64,000 bases of DNA from Rhizobium sp. C4 (GCF_021026315.1 NZ_JAJNCX010000002.1:124001-188000); one strand, 5' to 3'; counted from the first letter of the stretch, positions 1 through 8,872 are shown. The notes: a model not told the origin generated them from the sequence alone. A program made the numbers and translations.

Positions 1-318
1 GAGATAGCCCTTCATGTCGGTCGTGCCGCGCCCATAAAGCGCGTCGCCTTCACGCCGCAGGCGGAAGGGCGAGGTGGTCCATTCGCTCGCCGCGGCCGGA
101 ACGACATCCATATGTCCGGAGAGGATATAGCCTGGGACCTCCGCGGGCCCGATTGTCGCGAAAAGATTGCTGCGGTCGCCTTCCGGCCCGGCAAGCACCG
201 TCGCCGTGATGCCATGGTCCGCGAGATAGGCGCTGATCCAAGAGACGATCGCGCCGTTCGGCGTGCCGACCACGCTTTCAAAGGAAACCAGCTTTTCCAG
301 AATTTCGGTCGCGTTCAT
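1..318 (-). CDS. M20 family deacetylase, acetylornithine deacetylase-like (partial, 3' end off the window)
   Basis: Only the first 106 residues are present; the gene runs off the left edge. It belongs to the M20 zinc amidohydrolases and most resembles acetylornithine deacetylase (ArgE), which removes an N-acetyl group in the cytoplasm. Visible metal-site motifs are SGHMDVVP (His69, Asp71) and GRGTTDMKG (Asp101). The ATG at 318 follows a GGGGAA ribosome-binding site. Related M20 enzymes share these motifs and no arginine gene is beside it, so a catabolic deacylase is also possible. It diverges from the acetyltransferase gene at 541. Confidence 0.75.
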   Translation of the reverse strand, partial: MNATEILEKLVSFESVVGTPNGAIVSWISAYLADHGITATVLAGPEGDRSNLFATIGPAEVPGYILSGHMDVVPAAASEWTTSPFRLRREGDALYGRGTTDMKGYL

Positions 319-540
319 GAATTCCCCGGTGCGGCCTGCAGCCGTTTGTGACATGGTTCGGCAGGTCTTCAGAATGGCCGTTTTCAGCGGGATTCCATGC
401 CGAACCTGTGCTCGTTTCGGTCGAATGTTGTGTGGGATGTGAATTTTCAAGCAAATTCTGCGGTAGCGCGGATTTATGATGGTTGTGCAGGCTTGCATGG
501 TTGCATGCCGCGTTGTCTGAAATATTTCGAGGATTGATCG

Positions 541-1443
541 GTGGCCGAGACATTGATGCCGAGCGACAAACTCCAGATTGACGCCTTCGCGATGCAGATC
601 GGCGATGTCGCGGAGGCGGATCTTGAGCAGCTTCACGCGTTGTCGATTTCAGTCGGCTGGCCGCATCGCGGCGCGGACTGGCAGTTCCTCCGTGAAGTCG
701 GCAAGGGAGTCGTCGCCACTGACGAAATCGGCCGGATCATGAGCTCGGCCATGTGGTTTCGCCAGGCGCCGGAACTGGCGACGATCGGCATGGTCATCAC
801 CTCGCCGCGCCTGCAGACGCAGGGCACCGGTCTCTGGCTGATGGAATATGCGCTGAAGGATCTTGAAGGCGTCAATCTGCGCCTGAATGCCACGCGTGCC
901 GCCCAGCGGCTTTATCTCTCGCTCGGTTTCAAACCGGAAAAGACGGTCTATCAATGTCAGGGCGTCGTCACAGATGCTCCTGCGGTGCAGACAGTTGCTG
1001 GCGAGTTGCGGGCCCTGACAGATGGTGATCTCGCGGCGGCGATCGCTCTGGACGCGGCCGCCTTTGGTGTGGCGCGAGCCTCTCTCTTGGAAAAACTATT
1101 CCAGCATTCGCGTGGCTACGGTCTTTTCCGCGACGGCGCGTTGAAGGCCTTCGCACTCTGCCGCCGCTTCGGCCGGGGCCATGTCGTCGGCCCGATCGTA
1201 GCCTCCGGCGACGAGGACGCCATCGCCGTCGTATCTTCGCATATTCGCGATCATGAGGGACGGTTCCTGCGTCTCGACACGCATTTCGAAACGGGTGATT
1301 TCGCACTCCTCGTCGTGCGGAGCGGCCTTGCGGTCTTCGATACGGTGCTGACCATGTCGCTTGGCAAGTCACTGAATGACTTTGCCGCCGAAGGAAGCGA
1401 GCCGCCCGTGACCTATGGGCTCGTCAGCCAGACGCTGGGATAA
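541..1443 (+). CDS. GNAT family N-acetyltransferase (two-domain)
   Basis: A 300-residue protein. Residues about 15-140 form a GNAT domain with a Q-T-Q-G-T-G acetyl-CoA loop followed by a helix and a late SLGF segment. Residues about 155-290 look like the second lobe seen in YitH-type acetyltransferases (DUF1248/Acetyltransf_18). The substrate cannot be read from sequence; a small amine or amino-acid derivative is usual for the family. I take the GTG at 541, which has GAGG about nine bases upstream; an in-frame ATG at 556 is the alternative. It diverges from the argE-like gene, so the two may act on related N-acyl compounds. Confidence 0.8.
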   Translation: MAETLMPSDKLQIDAFAMQIGDVAEADLEQLHALSISVGWPHRGADWQFLREVGKGVVATDEIGRIMSSAMWFRQAPELATIGMVITSPRLQTQGTGLWLMEYALKDLEGVNLRLNATRAAQRLYLSLGFKPEKTVYQCQGVVTDAPAVQTVAGELRALTDGDLAAAIALDAAAFGVARASLLEKLFQHSRGYGLFRDGALKAFALCRRFGRGHVVGPIVASGDEDAIAVVSSHIRDHEGRFLRLDTHFETGDFALLVVRSGLAVFDTVLTMSLGKSLNDFAAEGSEPPVTYGLVSQTLG

Positions 1444-1534
1444 GCCTGTCGACATCCCTCGCTGAGCTGGTGAGGCATCATCGCGTAGTTCGTGAGCCCG
1501 GCTGTCCAAGCCGGACCCCATTTCATCGAGCATC

Positions 1535-3868
1535 TCACGGGAGGCGATAGGCGATGACGTAGTCGCCTGCCTTGGTCCCGATCGAACCGTGGCCGCCGGC
1601 CACCAGCACGACATACTGATTGTTGTCGCTTCCCGTATAGGTCATTGGAGTTGCCTGCCCGCCGGCGGGAAGGCGGGCTTCCCACAGCTGCTTGCCTGTC
1701 GTCAGGTCGTAGGCGCGGAAATAATTGTCCACCGCTGCCGCCAGGAAGGCAACGCCGCCCTTGGTGATGATCGGTCCGCCGATGCCCGGAACGCCGAGCT
1801 TGAAGGGGAGGGGCAGAGGCGTCATGTCGTAGACCGTGCCGTTCTTGTGCTTGTAGGCAATCTGGCCGGTGCGCAGGTCCGCGCCAGCCACATAGCCCCA
1901 TGGCGGAGCCTGGCATGGGATCTGCAGAGGTCCGAGGAAGGGCTTCAGGATTACCGCGTAAGGCGCGCCTTCATTGCGGTTCAGGCCCTGCTCGCTTCCC
2001 TTGACCTGCCCCTTCGGCGGGACTTCGGCGCGGGGAACAAGCTTGGAAATGAAGGCGAGATAGGTTGGCATGCCGAACATCACCTGACGGGTCGGATCGA
2101 CGGCGATGCTGCCCCAGTTGAAGGTTCCGAAGTTTCCGGGATAGACGATGGTGCCGGTGAGGGATGGCGGCGTGTAGCGCCCCTCATAGCGGTACTGATG
2201 GAACTCGATCCGGCAGGCAAGCTGGTCGAACAGGGTCAGCCCCCACATGTCGCGTTCCTGAAGCGGAGGCGGGTTGAACCTGAGCGTGGACACCGGCTGG
2301 GTGGGCGCAGCGTGGTCCTCAGGGATGGTGCCTCCGGGGGCCGGCACTTCCTTGACGGGCAGGATCGGCTCACCGTTGCGGCGATCAAGAACATAGATAT
2401 CGCCCTGTTTCGTCGGCGCCACAAGCGCCGGAACGGTGGTTCCGTTCTTGGCCGTCAGGTCGATCAGGGATGGCTGTGCGGGGACGTCCATGTCCCACAG
2501 ATCGTGATGCACCGTCTGGCGAACCCAGCGCGCCGCACCGGTGTTGATGTCGAGTGCGACAACCGAGGAGGCGTATTTCTCCACGCTTTCGCTCCGGCCC
2601 ATTCCAAGCTGATCGGGAACCTTGTTGCCGAGCGGAATATAGACGAGACCGAGTGCTGGATCGGCACTGAAAACCGACCAGCTGTTCGGCGAATTTGTGG
2701 TGTAGGTCTGGCCCTGCGGCAGCGGGGCCGTCTGGTCGGGATTGCCGGAATCCCAGTTCCAGAGCAGGGCGCCGGTTGTCACGTCGAAGGCGCGGATCAC
2801 GCCCGACTGCTCGGTCGTCGAATAGTTGTCGTTGACCGCACCGCCGATGATGATCTTGTTGTTGACGATGAGCGGCGGCGAGGTGGAATAATAGTAACCT
2901 GCAGGATCATATTTCATGCCCTGCTCAAGGTGCAGTTCACCGTTGGTGCCGAATGACCTGCAGACCTGCCCGTTGGTGGCATCCAGCGCGATCAGGCGCG
3001 CGTCCGAGGTTGGCAGATAGACACGTTGGGAGCAGGGCGCATCGGTAGCCGCTGCGGCATCGCGATAGTAGCTGACGCCGCGGCACGTCTGATGCTGACG
3101 GTTGCCATTCAGGCCAACCTTGGGATCGAAGCGCCATCTTTCCTTGCCGGTCGTGGCCTCAAGCGCAATTGCCTGATTATGCGGTGTGCAGAGGTAGAGC
3201 GTGTCGTCGATCTTGAGAGGCGTCACCTCATAGGTCGTCTCGCCGACGTCGTCCGGTCCCTTCATGTCGCCGGTCTGGACACGCCACGCCTCCTTGAGCG
3301 TGGCGACATTCGTGGCGTTGATCTGGTCGAGCGGCGAATAACGTTGTCCGAATTCGGTGCGCCCATAGGCTGGCCAGTTGCCGGTCTTCGTTTCCTCGCC
3401 GAGGTTCGGGTTCTGCGCGACGACATCGGTCGGCAGGATGCCGTCAATGGTGTGCGGGTCGTTGAACATCGCAACGACGGCAGCGACGATGGCAATCGCG
3501 ACGCTGGCAACGAGAGGGACTGCGGATGCACTACGACGGGTGTGCTCGGGCTCGGTGCGCAGCGCGCGGGTAATCCACGGCATGGAAAGCCAGATGCCGA
3601 GAAGGATGATGATGCCGCCGCGCGGCAGCAAGGCCCACCAGTCGAGGCCCACTTCCCAGATCGCCCAGAGAAGGGCGAGGAGCACGAATACCGCGTAAAT
3701 CCGCAGCGCCGCTGCGCTGCGACGCCACAGAAAAATGGCTGTCAGCAGGAAGAAGATGCCGGCAACGGCATAGAACCAGCTTCCTCCCAACAGAAGAAGC
3801 CAAACACCGCCGCCGCCGATCACGAGGCCCAACGCTGCGAGAACAAGGGATGTGACTGCAATGATCAT
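1535..3868 (-). CDS. gcd: membrane-bound PQQ-dependent glucose dehydrogenase (mGDH-type)
   Basis: A 777-residue quinoprotein, close to the usual 790-800 of membrane glucose dehydrogenase. It oxidises glucose and other aldoses to lactones in the periplasm and passes electrons to ubiquinone. The first about 130 residues are hydrophobic with roughly five membrane segments; the rest is the periplasmic beta-propeller with repeated W-rich strands and GRTEFGQRYSPL, NSPNSW and LGNKVPDQ blocks. The ATG at 3868 begins the first membrane helix; a longer in-frame start at 3994 would add 42 polar residues that overlap the upstream small gene, so I reject it. No PQQ synthesis gene is in the window. Confidence 0.88.
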   Translation of the reverse strand: MIIAVTSLVLAALGLVIGGGGVWLLLLGGSWFYAVAGIFFLLTAIFLWRRSAAALRIYAVFVLLALLWAIWEVGLDWWALLPRGGIIILLGIWLSMPWITRALRTEPEHTRRSASAVPLVASVAIAIVAAVVAMFNDPHTIDGILPTDVVAQNPNLGEETKTGNWPAYGRTEFGQRYSPLDQINATNVATLKEAWRVQTGDMKGPDDVGETTYEVTPLKIDDTLYLCTPHNQAIALEATTGKERWRFDPKVGLNGNRQHQTCRGVSYYRDAAAATDAPCSQRVYLPTSDARLIALDATNGQVCRSFGTNGELHLEQGMKYDPAGYYYSTSPPLIVNNKIIIGGAVNDNYSTTEQSGVIRAFDVTTGALLWNWDSGNPDQTAPLPQGQTYTTNSPNSWSVFSADPALGLVYIPLGNKVPDQLGMGRSESVEKYASSVVALDINTGAARWVRQTVHHDLWDMDVPAQPSLIDLTAKNGTTVPALVAPTKQGDIYVLDRRNGEPILPVKEVPAPGGTIPEDHAAPTQPVSTLRFNPPPLQERDMWGLTLFDQLACRIEFHQYRYEGRYTPPSLTGTIVYPGNFGTFNWGSIAVDPTRQVMFGMPTYLAFISKLVPRAEVPPKGQVKGSEQGLNRNEGAPYAVILKPFLGPLQIPCQAPPWGYVAGADLRTGQIAYKHKNGTVYDMTPLPLPFKLGVPGIGGPIITKGGVAFLAAAVDNYFRAYDLTTGKQLWEARLPAGGQATPMTYTGSDNNQYVVLVAGGHGSIGTKAGDYVIAYRLP

Positions 3869-3876
3869 GATCTGCC

Positions 3877-4011
3877 TCAGCCCTGATTGATCGCGTGGGG
3901 CGTCGGCCGCTGGTTTGCAGGCTGGTCGATGGTGGCGCTGGTGGGGAAATAGAAGATGGCGGCGACGATCAGAACCAAGGCGATCGCGGCCCATAGAAGC
4001 CTGTTGTCCAT
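3877..4011 (-). CDS. small single-span membrane peptide upstream of gcd
   Basis: A 44-residue frame: a short polar start (MDNRLLW), a hydrophobic stretch of about 15 residues (AAIALVLIVAAIFYF), and a polar proline-rich tail. It has a good ribosome-binding site (GGGAG, six bases before the ATG at 4011) and ends eight bases before the gcd start, so the two genes are probably cotranslated. I do not recognise a family. It may be an accessory subunit or stabiliser of the dehydrogenase membrane domain, or a coupling peptide; both are inference. Confidence 0.6.
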   Translation of the reverse strand: MDNRLLWAAIALVLIVAAIFYFPTSATIDQPANQRPTPHAINQG

Positions 4012-4211
4012 GAGGTGCTCCCGATTGGTTATCGGTAAAACACTCCCCAGGGGCAAATGTTCCTGAAACGGCAGCCGAGTTTAATTTAATATGGCATCAG
4101 GCATTTGAGGCACCCGTACGCTGCCTCGATATCAGGAATGAGAGGTAGGTCGGAGACCGGTTCGTCGCACCGGAGCCCCCTGCCGAACAAGCGCCGGCGC
4201 ATGCCCGGATG

Positions 4212-4652
4212 CTAGATCACACCCATCCGCAGGATAAAGCAGCCATAGGGTCCCGGATCGGATGTCCGGACGATGGCGTAAGCCTTCTTCGCCGCCTCAT
4301 AGAAATCGAAGCGCTCCAACGCGCCCATCCCGACGGATCGGCCTTCGACGCGATCAACAACCTGCTGGATGCTGGTGTGGATCGGCATGATCCGTTCCGG
4401 ATCGTTCACGACCTTCATGCGCAGGACCGGGGTCTCTACAAACGTGTCCAGAGGCATCAGGGACAGGATGACTTCGGCGGCGCGGGGCAGATCGCACCCG
4501 GCCAGGTCAACCACCTTCCCATGGGTCGTTTCCCTGGCGATCGTTGCGGCGGGATGGTTGATGTCGCAGATGACGATATCGTCGCCATGGCCCATCGACA
4601 TGAGCACCGTCATCAATTCGGCCGTCACCGCAGGATTGATGCCCTTGAGCAT
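4212..4652 (-). CDS. RbsD/FucU family sugar mutarotase (FucU-like)
   Basis: A 146-residue protein of the RbsD/FucU family, which interconverts sugar anomers. It matches the FucU branch: the opening MLKGINP, His22 in MGHGDDI and Asp30 are at the positions used for catalysis in L-fucose mutarotase. The start at 4652 has GGGGGAG eight bases upstream. It follows the DapA-family gene by 87 bases on the same strand, so the two may form an operon acting on a deoxy sugar acid route (mutarotase plus pyruvate aldolase), but no fucose gene is present to settle the substrate. Confidence 0.82.
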   Translation of the reverse strand: MLKGINPAVTAELMTVLMSMGHGDDIVICDINHPAATIARETTHGKVVDLAGCDLPRAAEVILSLMPLDTFVETPVLRMKVVNDPERIMPIHTSIQQVVDRVEGRSVGMGALERFDFYEAAKKAYAIVRTSDPGPYGCFILRMGVI

Positions 4653-4739
4653 AAAGTCACTCCCCCCTTTTCGGCCTCAGGCGGTCGGGCCGGCTGACGC
4701 AGGCCCAACCTAGATCCGGTTGCCCGGCAGACGCAACCG

Positions 4740-5675
4740 TCAGGCGCCGTAGCGGTTCTTGTACCAGGCCTTGAACAGCTTGTACTGGTTCTCGATCTGG
4801 CGCTGCTGCGACGGGCTGAGCTTGTCGGTCTCGTTGAAGTGCAGTTCGTATTCGCGCTCGCCGTTCAGTACCATCAGGTACTTGTAGTGGAGCACGAGAT
4901 CGGCGCCCTCGTCATAGGAAGAAAGCACCATCAGGGCTTCTTCCAGTTCGCGGGCTTCGGCACGCGCGGTCGCATCGCCCTTCGCCGCCTTTTCGCAGAG
5001 CGCGATCAGGTGGAGGACTTCCTTCGGGAGCGCGTTGCCCACGCCCGTGATCGCGCCGCCGGCGCCGCAATTGACGAAGCCGTGATAGACGCCGGTGTCG
5101 ACGCCCACCATGAGCGTCAGGCTGTCATCGCCCGAGGTGATGTGCTCGGCGGCATAGGTCATGTCGGCCTTTCCGCCGAATTCCTTGAAACCGATGAGGT
5201 TCGAATACTTGGCGCGCAGCTCGAAGAAGAGATCGGCGCGAGTGGCAAAGCCATAGTAGGGGCTGTTGTAGATGACGCAAGGCAGGCCCTTCGCGGCTTC
5301 GAGAATGGCCGAGAAGTGGTGCTTCTGTGCGCTCACAGACGTGCCGCGCGACAGAACCCGCGGGATGACCATGAGACCGACCGCGCCAACCGCAGCGGCA
5401 TGGGCTGCGTGGGCGGCTGCGGTCTTGGTGTTGACGGCACCTGTGCCGACAACCACCGGGACGCCGGCTTCCGCCAGACGTCGCACGCCTTCCTGACGAT
5501 CGGCATCGGTGAGCAACGGCCAGTCACCCATGGAGCCGCAATAGACGACAGCGGACATGCCGAGATCGATCAGCTCGCGCCCCTTGCGGACCAGCGCATC
5601 GAAATTCGGCGTGCGATCAGGATTGCAGGGCGTCATCAGTGCCGGGATGCAGCCCTTGAAAACGGATTCGGTCAT
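4740..5675 (-). CDS. DapA/N-acetylneuraminate lyase family protein (class I pyruvate-type aldolase or deaminase)
   Basis: A 311-residue TIM-barrel enzyme of the dihydrodipicolinate synthase family. The Schiff-base lysine is Lys164 (IGFKEFGG) and the catalytic tyrosine is Tyr136 (IYNSP), 28 residues apart as in DapA. The usual lysine-biosynthesis context is absent. Relatives with a neighbouring GntR regulator include hydroxyproline-pathway deaminases (HypD/LhpC) and sugar-acid aldolases; the adjoining FucU-like gene favours a sugar acid. The ATG at 5675 has AGAGGAAG upstream. A TGTCGACA palindrome 75 bases upstream probably binds the GntR product. Confidence 0.75.
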   Translation of the reverse strand: MTESVFKGCIPALMTPCNPDRTPNFDALVRKGRELIDLGMSAVVYCGSMGDWPLLTDADRQEGVRRLAEAGVPVVVGTGAVNTKTAAAHAAHAAAVGAVGLMVIPRVLSRGTSVSAQKHHFSAILEAAKGLPCVIYNSPYYGFATRADLFFELRAKYSNLIGFKEFGGKADMTYAAEHITSGDDSLTLMVGVDTGVYHGFVNCGAGGAITGVGNALPKEVLHLIALCEKAAKGDATARAEARELEEALMVLSSYDEGADLVLHYKYLMVLNGEREYELHFNETDKLSPSQQRQIENQYKLFKAWYKNRYGA

Positions 5676-5749
5676 GTCGGCTTCCTCTGGATTGTGCAGG
5701 CCGGGACGGATGGCCTGTCGGATTTTGGTTCTATAGCAAGTCGGCTCGG

Positions 5750-5763
5750 ATTTGTCGACAAAT
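5750..5763. promoter_or_regulatory. palindromic operator candidate (TGTCGACA core) of the DapA-family gene
   Basis: A perfect 14-base palindrome, ATTTGTCGACAAAT, about 75 bases upstream of the DapA-family start and in an AT-rich stretch. A near copy (TTGTCGACAG) lies upstream of the adjacent GntR gene. GntR/FCD repressors bind short palindromes of this kind, so the neighbouring regulator is the natural partner. The assignment is inference. Confidence 0.5.
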
Positions 5764-5849
5764 AAAATACAAAAAGGGATGGTCGTGAAAAACCGTCCTG
5801 AAAACGGGCATTCGGCCAGGAGGCGCAGAATCAGGAAGGCGGTTTCGGA

Positions 5850-6551
5850 TCAGATCTTGAGGTCGGCGCTCTGGCGACCGTCGCTTGCGATGTAGGATCG
5901 GATTTGCCGCACGATCTGGTCGGCATGCGCCTTCGCCAGACGATCCGCCGCTTCGGCGTCGCGGTTGATGATCGCCTGGATCATGTCCTCATGCTCGCTC
6001 ACATACTGGCGGGGCAGAACATCGTTGAACGATGAATAATAGAGCCGGAGAATGCGGCGCCCCTCATCGAGAAGGCGCGTGAAGAGATCGACATAATAGC
6101 GGTTCTTGCCGGCGCAGGCGATGGCGACATGGAAGTCGCGGTTGGTCGAAATCATGCCCAGCACGTCCCGCTCAGCGACCGCAAGCGCAAAGTCCTTTTG
6201 AAGCTCGCGGATCTTGGCGATATCGTCAGCCGTCCGGTTCAATGCGCCCAGACGTGTGGTCACGCGATACATCAAGGTAATGGCATCGAAAAACTCGGAA
6301 AGGCCCAGGAAGTCGATGTTCGAGACGATCGTCGCGCGATTGGTCAGCGTCGTGATCAGTCCCTCGGCGGAGAGGCGAACAAGGGCTTCGCGGATTGGCG
6401 TGCGGGAAAGCGAAAAGCGGTCCGACAGCTGCTGCTCGTCGATCGGGCTGCCCGGTGCGAGTTTCAGTTCGATGATCTCGTTGCGCAGCGTTTCATAAAC
6501 CGTCGATACGCCATAGCCACGCCGGTGGGTCACTTTGTCAGTCTCTTCCAC
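5850..6551 (-). CDS. GntR family regulator, FCD (FadR) subfamily
   Basis: A 233-residue regulator. Residues about 15-77 are a GntR winged helix (LAPGSPIDEQQLSDRF, SRTPIREALVRL) and the rest is an all-helical FCD ligand domain. The start is a GTG at 6551, because a stop codon separates it from upstream ATGs. It lies directly upstream of the DapA-family and FucU-like genes on the same strand and probably controls them through the TGTCGACA palindromes at 5750-5763 and 6640-6649. The inducer is unknown. Confidence 0.85.
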   Translation of the reverse strand: MEETDKVTHRRGYGVSTVYETLRNEIIELKLAPGSPIDEQQLSDRFSLSRTPIREALVRLSAEGLITTLTNRATIVSNIDFLGLSEFFDAITLMYRVTTRLGALNRTADDIAKIRELQKDFALAVAERDVLGMISTNRDFHVAIACAGKNRYYVDLFTRLLDEGRRILRLYYSSFNDVLPRQYVSEHEDMIQAIINRDAEAADRLAKAHADQIVRQIRSYIASDGRQSADLKI

Positions 6552-6639
6552 GCCTTAGCCCTTATCGCGACGGTTGTTTTTATGCATTTCTAATGCAATG
6601 AGTAGCGAAAGATGGGCACTACTGCAAACAGTATATTTC

Positions 6640-6649
6640 TTGTCGACAG
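6640..6649. promoter_or_regulatory. second TGTCGACA-type operator candidate, upstream of the GntR gene
   Basis: TTGTCGACAG sits about 90 bases upstream of the GntR start and repeats the core of the palindrome at 5750-5763. It fits autoregulation by the GntR protein. Two copies only, so moderate support. Confidence 0.4.
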
Positions 6650-6662
6650 AGAGAATTGAGGC

Positions 6663-7823
6663 CTAGACCAGGCTCTGGATGGTGTCGATCAGTTGCTGTT
6701 GGGCCGGCGTCGGCATCCAGCCGACGCGGGTGGTGATGCCGATCGGGCGCCGCGTCGTGCTGAGGTCAAAGCCGATCTCCCTCACGAGACCACGGGCCAC
6801 CTCCGCGCGTGCCTGCCCGCCGGACGTAAAGCCGAGATAGTCGGTCTGGCTCAGGATCTCGCGCATGAGGATCAGCGAGCCGGTTTCCACCAGTTGCCTT
6901 GGGGCAAGGCCATTATCTGCAAACAGCCGGTCGAAATGGTCGCGGATCGGGGTCGACGGGGCGCTGACGATCCAGGGGTAGTGTGCAAGTTGGGTAAGAG
7001 TGGGCGAGGCGCTCTGAAAGATCGGATGGTTGACGCGCGCAATCATCATGGCCGTATCCTGGAACAGCTCGACTTGCTCGATGTCATCGACCGGCGCGGG
7101 GTGGCGCAATGCGCCGATCAGAAAATCGATCTCGCCGTGCCTCAAGCCCGAAAGAAGCTCCGCATAGGCACCTTCCGTGACCTGGATCGTCTGCAATGGC
7201 CGCTCCTGCTGGAACCGGACGATCGCGGTCGGCAGAATGTGTGAGCGGGAGAGCGGCATGGCTCCGATGACGATCTTGCCGGTGGCCTCCGCGCGCAGCT
7301 CGGCAAGTTCGGCTTGCGCCTGCGACAGTTCGCTTAAGGCAAGGCGGGCGGCCTGGGCGAGGCTGTGGCCGAGCCGCGTTGCCAGAGTGCCACGCGCCGT
7401 GCGCTCGAAAAGTGCTCGCCCCGCCTCTTCTTCCAACTGGGCGACGGCGCGGTGGACTGTGGGCTGCGCCAGACCCAGTTGTCGGGCGGCCAGCGAGATG
7501 TTTTCGGTGTCGCGGACGGCGATCAGGGCTTCGATCTGCGCGGCGGTCACGGTGAGGCGAAGGCGCGGCGCGATAGCGTTGAGCACCGGATCGAGAATGG
7601 CAAAGACGCGCGCCGCGCGGCGACGAAATACCTCGCCTGCCGGGTTGAGGAAAAGGCCATGCGGCGTGCGGGTGAAAAGCGCCGCGCCCAGCATCGCCTC
7701 CAGCCGGGAAAGCGCCTGCGTGACCGCCGGTTGCGAGACCCGCACAGCCTCCGCAGCGCGGGTGACCGAAGCGGTTTCCGCCACCGCGAGGAAGACGCGG
7801 AGATGCCTCAGATTATGGCGCAT
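6663..7823 (-). CDS. LysR-family regulator with two tandem N-terminal HTH domains
   Basis: A 386-residue protein, about 80 longer than a normal LysR regulator. Residues about 5-63 are a LysR helix-turn-helix (SVTRAAEAVRVSQPAVTQAL) and residues about 94-152 are a second one (SLAARQLGLAQPTVHRAVAQL), followed by one substrate-binding domain. The ATG at 7823 overlaps the end of the upstream dehydrogenase gene by 11 bases, so the two are translationally coupled. It sits beside the galBCD-type operon and is the likely activator of it (a GalR analogue), by position only. Confidence 0.85.
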   Translation of the reverse strand: MRHNLRHLRVFLAVAETASVTRAAEAVRVSQPAVTQALSRLEAMLGAALFTRTPHGLFLNPAGEVFRRRAARVFAILDPVLNAIAPRLRLTVTAAQIEALIAVRDTENISLAARQLGLAQPTVHRAVAQLEEEAGRALFERTARGTLATRLGHSLAQAARLALSELSQAQAELAELRAEATGKIVIGAMPLSRSHILPTAIVRFQQERPLQTIQVTEGAYAELLSGLRHGEIDFLIGALRHPAPVDDIEQVELFQDTAMMIARVNHPIFQSASPTLTQLAHYPWIVSAPSTPIRDHFDRLFADNGLAPRQLVETGSLILMREILSQTDYLGFTSGGQARAEVARGLVREIGFDLSTTRRPIGITTRVGWMPTPAQQQLIDTIQSLV

Positions 7824-8712
7824 CGGATTGCATAGCCAGCGCGGCAAGGATGCGGTCGGCCCGCCCGGCAAGCGAGCTCTCGCCGCCCTCCAACTGCAGC
7901 GCGGCAATCTCTGCCTGCCAGTCGACAATCGCGCTGGACATCCGGTCGGGCAGGCCAAGTTCGCGCAGCGTCACGACCACCTCGCGCATTTCGGCGGCGC
8001 GGCGTTCGCCATGCACCATCATGCGCTCAAGATTGTAAGCGCTGCGCTTTTCCCAGTCGATGCCGGGGTCGGAGGCTTGCAGCGAGGCAATCACGGCGGC
8101 TTCGACGCCGGCCTTGCGCGCTGCGAGCATTGCTTCGGCGGTCAGCGCCTCCAGCCCCTTGATCATCACCGAGCGCAGCATCTTGATCGAGGAGGCCTCG
8201 CCGATGCGGGCACCCGCCACGCGCGGCTGCATTCCGAGGTCGGAAAGAACAGTGACGGCAGCTTCCGCGTCCGGGCCGCTCAACAGGAGCGGTGTTTCGT
8301 GCCGCTTCGGATGGACAGGTGCCATGACGGCGACATCGACATAGCGCCCGCCGGCCTTGCCGATGACCTCTGCCGACGCAAGTTTGGTGGCGGGGGAGCA
8401 GGAGTTGCAGTCGAAAAAGTAGGCGCCGGGGGCGATGGAGCGCGCAGTTTCGCGCGCGGCGTCATGCGCGCGGTCCGCAGTGACAAGGCTGAAGACCGCA
8501 CGGGCGCTCGCCACGGCCTCCGTGTTGGAAGCAGCCAGTGTGACCTGCGCCGCCCCGGCGGCAGCCTCGAAGGCGGAGCGTGTCTCGGCCGCTTCTGCCT
8601 TCGGATCGAAGGCGGCGATTTCCATGCCGTCAAGCCGCCGCCAACCGGAGGCGAAGGCACGGCCGGCCTCGCCAAAGCCGATGACGGCGAGCTTCAAATG
8701 GTTGGTTTGCAT
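7813..8712 (-). CDS. 6-phosphogluconate-dehydrogenase-like NAD(P) oxidoreductase (DUF1932 type)
   Basis: A 299-residue dehydrogenase. The N-terminus is a Rossmann fold (VIGFGEAGRAF) and residues about 190-260 look like the DUF1932 C-terminal domain of the beta-hydroxyacid dehydrogenase superfamily. The ATG at 8712 has a perfect GGAGGAG site; a longer start at 8760 is not supported. It diverges from the gallate-type operon across 160 bases and is cotranscribed with the tandem-HTH LysR gene. It could act on a ring-cleavage semialdehyde or on a hydroxy acid; the substrate is unknown. Confidence 0.75.
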   Translation of the reverse strand: MQTNHLKLAVIGFGEAGRAFASGWRRLDGMEIAAFDPKAEAAETRSAFEAAAGAAQVTLAASNTEAVASARAVFSLVTADRAHDAARETARSIAPGAYFFDCNSCSPATKLASAEVIGKAGGRYVDVAVMAPVHPKRHETPLLLSGPDAEAAVTVLSDLGMQPRVAGARIGEASSIKMLRSVMIKGLEALTAEAMLAARKAGVEAAVIASLQASDPGIDWEKRSAYNLERMMVHGERRAAEMREVVVTLRELGLPDRMSSAIVDWQAEIAALQLEGGESSLAGRADRILAALAMQSDAP

Positions 8713-8872
8713 GTCTCCTCCGGCCTCTCCCGATTTGCGGGAGGATGCGCCGGAAGGCACCGTAAATCCAGTGCCTATAGCAAAAACTTATGAGTCTTCA
8801 CGCGCTTTGAAATTGGCAAAGGCGGCTTCAGGGTCGAGATTGATAGTGAGGATTTAGTCCCGGGAGGACACG

